Part shown: in pieces, positions 60,750 through 64,000 of the stretch
How positions within the stretch are numbered: the first letter of the stretch is position 1
Layout: each line of letters starts with the position of its first letter
Assembly (NCBI GenBank): GCA_016292215.1
Contig: JAEFBB010000002.1
Span: 53,327 to 117,326 of the forward strand
Source: Saccharofermentans sp.
GTDB lineage: Bacteria > Bacillota > Clostridia > Saccharofermentanales > Saccharofermentanaceae
Direction: 5' to 3'
Length of the DNA stretch: 64,000 bases
Made by a program: the position numbers and the translations under genes
Notes under the pieces: generated by a model
What the model was told of the DNA's origin: nothing
The model's input: only the letters and a program-made list of their open reading frames with translations
Databases searched by the model: none

Positions 60750-60862
60750 GTACGTAAATCGTACAGTAAAACACCCCTCTTCACTGTACGAATTAGGTAT
60801 TTTCACGCCAAAATACGTAAATCGTACAGTACAGGATGCAATTTACTGTATGATTTGCGTAC
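60750..60862. repeat. Four-copy alternating-orientation palindromic array (operator-like)
   Basis: GTACGTAAATCGTAC (60750-60764), GTACGAATTAGGTAT (60786-60800), ATACGTAAATCGTAC (60813-60827), GTATGATTTGCGTAC (60848-60862); each has a flanking CAGT(A) on alternating sides. Confidence 0.8.
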
Positions 60863-60877
60863 TTACTTCACGCGCTC

Positions 60878-60910
60878 AAAAAAAGCCGGAATCCGAAGTG
60901 GATCCCGGCC
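60878..60910 (-). terminator. Terminator of lipoprotein gene 60926-61681
   Basis: GCCGGGATCC-ACTTC-GGATTCCGGC followed by TTTTTTT on minus strand. Confidence 0.85.
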
Positions 60911-60925
60911 CCCTGAAAATGTGTA

Positions 60926-61681
60926 TTACTTCAGCGTCAGCGGTGATTCAAGACCGAGTTCATTGCAGAAGAAACCGATGCATCCGCCGTCCTCTTCAAC
61001 TTCACCGCTATTATTGATAAATATGACGGTATTGTTCTGGAGATATACGCCTGCGGTCATTTGTCTTTTCCCATTTCCCATATATCTGACTGAATATGTG
61101 TAACCGTCTTTTTCGCCGAAAACGACCTCATAATCGGAAGATGCTATGCACATTGCATTATACAGATCAAGGGCAGACTGATCGTCTGCGGCAGTAAACA
61201 TATAAATCTCGGTATAGGCGTTTCTGCCATCCGCACCTTCGCTTATCTTTTCAAAACCAAGAATACATTCATTAACCTGAATATCAGGGAAATTGCTGTT
61301 CTCTACAACCAGATAGCTGGCATAATACCACTTGTTTGCTTCTTCCGGATCATCCATAACATAATAGACGGAATGATAAGTAGCGTCGTCTCCAGTTATC
61401 ATCTGGACCCATTCGGAATAGTTTTCTGTTTCAGTCATTCCATACTTGTCAGCAGCATTAACGACCATCTCTGATGAAAAGATCACTTCATTCTTCACTT
61501 CTTCAGATTCTGTTGTGCTGCTTTCAGTCTCGTCAACTGAAGCCTCTGTTGTGATAGTTGTTGTTTCAACCTCAGTCTCGGTCTCAGTTACAGCTTCTGT
61601 TGCAGGAGTCTGTGTGCAGCTTGCGAGACATACTGCCGTCATGGCAACCGTGAGTGTCTTTAGTAAAATTTTGTTTTTCAT
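60926..61681 (-). CDS. Lipoprotein of unknown function (tandem paralog 3)
   Basis: Lipobox 'VCLASCTQ', Thr/Glu-rich linker, C-terminal 'GCIGFFCNELGLESPLTLK'. Confidence 0.8.
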   Translation of the reverse strand: MKNKILLKTLTVAMTAVCLASCTQTPATEAVTETETEVETTTITTEASVDETESSTTESEEVKNEVIFSSEMVVNAADKYGMTETENYSEWVQMITGDDATYHSVYYVMDDPEEANKWYYASYLVVENSNFPDIQVNECILGFEKISEGADGRNAYTEIYMFTAADDQSALDLYNAMCIASSDYEVVFGEKDGYTYSVRYMGNGKRQMTAGVYLQNNTVIFINNSGEVEEDGGCIGFFCNELGLESPLTLK

Positions 61682-61699
61682 ATTCCCTCCTATTAGCCC

Positions 61700-62416
61700 T
61701 TATTTCTTCAGTGACAACGGTGATTCAAATCCAAGTTCTTTACAGAAGAAACCAATGCAGGCATCTGCTGCGTCATAATCACCGATGCTTAGCATCCTTA
61801 TGACGACGTTGTCTTTTACGAATGTTCCTACTGCGACACAGCCGTTGGCGGATTCAAAATATCCGACAGTGTATGTGTAGCCGTTAGCCGTTCCTGAAGA
61901 ATACTCATACGAGTCTTTCTTTTGCGAAAACGCATCGTACAGTTCCTGCGCTGAAGCATTATCTGTGAGTGTGATCTTGTAGATCTCCGATGTCGTGGAT
62001 CTTCCGTCTCCTTCAGCCGCCTTTTTATCGATGCACATTACGAGTTCAGTCGCTTTGACATCGGGAAAAGACTTAGCATCCAGATTAAACAGCGAAGAAT
62101 ACATAAATGTTGCTTCATCACTGTCTTTCGCAATGTAATACACAGATGCAGAATCGAAGCCGCCCCAAAGATTGATTATTTCCTGCTGGTCGTTGACCTG
62201 AATCATGCCGTAAGCTTTTGCAGCATCAAGAATATCTTTTTCTGCCTGAGTCTCAGTTACAACAGCTGAACTTTCAGTCTCTGTAACTGAAAACTCCGTA
62301 GCGGTTGTATTCTCAATATCGGTGACTGATTCACCGGCAGGTGTTTTAGAGCACCCTGCAAGACATGCGGCCGTCATGGCGACTGCGAGTGTTTTTAGTA
62401 AAATACGTTTTTTCAT
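61700..62416 (-). CDS. Lipoprotein of unknown function (tandem paralog 2)
   Basis: Lipobox 'ACLAGCSK', C-terminal 'ACIGFFCKELGFESPLSLKK'; start MKKRILLK. Confidence 0.8.
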   Translation of the reverse strand: MKKRILLKTLAVAMTAACLAGCSKTPAGESVTDIENTTATEFSVTETESSAVVTETQAEKDILDAAKAYGMIQVNDQQEIINLWGGFDSASVYYIAKDSDEATFMYSSLFNLDAKSFPDVKATELVMCIDKKAAEGDGRSTTSEIYKITLTDNASAQELYDAFSQKKDSYEYSSGTANGYTYTVGYFESANGCVAVGTFVKDNVVIRMLSIGDYDAADACIGFFCKELGFESPLSLKK

Positions 62417-62418
62417 AA

Positions 62419-63051
62419 TTAACTCAGTGTATAAGGTGATACTAATCCGAGTGATTTGCAAAAGTTTTCAACGGTTTTGTTTTTAAGGGTGGCATAATAA
62501 TCACTGCGGATCCAGAAGATCTGATTGTCCCTTAAATATACGCCGCATGCAAGCTCAACAGTTGAACCGTCATTCTGTGAGTCTTTGGGACCCTGATAGC
62601 TGATGGTATAAGTTACGCCATTCTTCTTGCCTTCTTCCACTCCGAATCTGAGCGGTTTAACAGCTGATTCATAGATTTCCTCTGCAGTTTCACTGTCTTT
62701 GAAAGTCAGAAAATAGATTTGAGTTAAACATCTGCCGTGATCTTCAGTTTCTCCGATGCTCTCGATGGCCATAGTGCATTCTTTCACATCTTTTACAGAA
62801 ACATAATCCCTAAGCGAGCCACCCAGGAATTCAAACAATTTAATGTCCATATCGTAGTAGTATGCAATATGTTCACCCGGATCTGCCAGAATATTACTGA
62901 GTTCTGTGGTTTCCTCAATCTCTTTCATACCACTGCTCTTTGCTGCGCTTATGAAAGAACTTTTAGAAAAATCTCCGGAACCGGAACAACCGGTAAGACA
63001 TACCACAGTCATAACAACTGCCAGTGCAACAGATAAACACTTTCTTTTCAT
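62419..63051 (-). CDS. Lipoprotein of unknown function (tandem paralog 1)
   Basis: Lipobox 'VCLTGCSG', C-terminal 'TVENFCKSLGLVSPYTLS'. Confidence 0.8.
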   Translation of the reverse strand: MKRKCLSVALAVVMTVVCLTGCSGSGDFSKSSFISAAKSSGMKEIEETTELSNILADPGEHIAYYYDMDIKLFEFLGGSLRDYVSVKDVKECTMAIESIGETEDHGRCLTQIYFLTFKDSETAEEIYESAVKPLRFGVEEGKKNGVTYTISYQGPKDSQNDGSTVELACGVYLRDNQIFWIRSDYYATLKNKTVENFCKSLGLVSPYTLS

Positions 63052-63184
63052 AGATACCCCCTATTATTTGTGAGCACTCCACTCTATCCGGAGCACCTTA
63101 TTCCTGAACAATATTATGGAATTTATCAATAATCTTTGTCCATAAAATCCATATATACAGAATAAACAAATCGGAATATAAACA

Positions 63185-63221
63185 AAAACAGGGGCCGCAT
63201 TACGCGGACCCCCGTCTGTTC
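63185..63221 (-). terminator. Terminator of pgi
   Basis: CAGACGGGGGTCCGC-GTAAT-GCGGCCCCTGTTTTTG hairpin with T tract. Confidence 0.75.
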
Positions 63222-63242
63222 AAAGCAATTGCTTGCCTTTAA

Positions 63243-64000
63243 TTATTTGTTGAGTCTTGCCTCGAGAGCAGCCTTCTGGTCTTCGTAGCCGGGCTTGCCA
63301 AGAAGAGCGAACATGTTCTTCTTGTATGCCTCAACACCGGGCTGGTTGAAAGGATTTACGGCGAGGAGATAGCCTGAGATGCCGCAAGCCTTTTCGAAGA
63401 AGTAGATGAGCTCACCCAGTGAGTAAGCTGTCTGGTCAGGCATGTGGATCAGGAGGTTCGGAACCTTACCGTCAACGTGAGCAAGGATTGTGCCCTGCAT
63501 TGCCTTTGCATTAACTTCGTTCATGTCCATGCCGGAGAGGAAGTTAAGGCCGTCGAGATTGGACTTGTCGTTAGGGATCTCAAAAGATCTTCTGGGCTGG
63601 TCGATCTGTACAACTGTCTCGTACATGATTCGCGCGCCGTCCTGGATGAACTGGCCCATGGAGTGGAGATCTGTTGTGTTGTCAACGCCTGCCGGGAAGA
63701 TACCTCTTCTGTCCTTACCCTCGGACTCACCGTAGAGCTGCTTCCACCACTCTGTCATGAAGTGGAAAGAAGGTTCGTAGTTGACCATGACCTCTGTGGA
63801 ATAGCCGGAACGGAGGAGGCAGTTACGTACTGCAGCGTACTGATAGCAAGGGTTTTCGGAAAGAGGAAGCTTCTTGTAAGCCTTGGAAGCGTCTCTTGCG
63901 CCCTTCATGAGTTCTCTGATGTCGATGCCTGCAACTGCGATAGGAAGAAGTCCTACTGCTGTAAGAACGGAGAATCTGCCGCCTACATCGTCAGGTACTA
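63243..64000 (-). CDS. pgi: Glucose-6-phosphate isomerase (partial, N-terminus beyond right edge)
   Basis: Open to base 64000 ('[37 protein letters not shown]...'), '[23 protein letters not shown]'. Confidence 0.95.
   Translation of the reverse strand, partial: VPDDVGGRFSVLTAVGLLPIAVAGIDIRELMKGARDASKAYKKLPLSENPCYQYAAVRNCLLRSGYSTEVMVNYEPSFHFMTEWWKQLYGESEGKDRRGIFPAGVDNTTDLHSMGQFIQDGARIMYETVVQIDQPRRSFEIPNDKSNLDGLNFLSGMDMNEVNAKAMQGTILAHVDGKVPNLLIHMPDQTAYSLGELIYFFEKACGISGYLLAVNPFNQPGVEAYKKNMFALLGKPGYEDQKAALEARLNK

Noticed and set aside
60745-60862. CRISPR array
   Set aside because: Only four degenerate 15-19 bp units in alternating orientation with 12-21 bp gaps; not direct repeats with uniform spacers and no cas genes.
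1-64000. Prophage, transposase, tRNA or rRNA genes
   Set aside because: No integrase/transposase motifs or tRNA/rRNA signatures recognised in the ORF list or intergenic sequence; a tRNAscan/Infernal run would be needed to exclude small RNAs.

Overview
64-kb chromosomal window of a Clostridia-type Firmicute. Most genes lie on the minus strand, and the backbone is housekeeping: sepF, PLP-binding protein, mutS2, pfkA, sir2, dnaE, uvrB, obg-rpmA-prp-rplU, murC, prmC, rpmE, rho, mreB, leuS and pgi. Set into it are accessory loci for glycan degradation, signalling and envelope functions. The strongest unusual item is a minus-strand ORF (1-2676) that is open through the left edge and missing from the supplied ORF track. 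It reads as GH16 glycosidase fold, CBM-like segment, LacI-type periplasmic-binding sensor domain, GAF-like region, then the start of a GGDEF domain. Its GH16 catalytic motif reads Q-I-D-M-V-E instead of E-x-D-x-x-E, so it is a candidate catalytically dead glycosidase used as a sugar sensor for c-di-GMP signalling. Other items: tandem histidine kinases, one with the phosphoacceptor His replaced by Tyr; an alternating four-copy palindromic operator-like array upstream of an aconitase-family hydratase; a LexA-type box upstream of a coupled uvrB-dnaE pair; a lipoprotein GH9-CBM3-CBM3 cellulase; a membrane-tethered choloylglycine-hydrolase-like protein; a genomic scar with NPCBM-like and zinc-ribbon remnants; an unlisted 57-aa ORF between two paralogous membrane proteins; and three tandem lipoprotein paralogs. 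All calls come from reading the sequence and recognising motifs; no database search was run.
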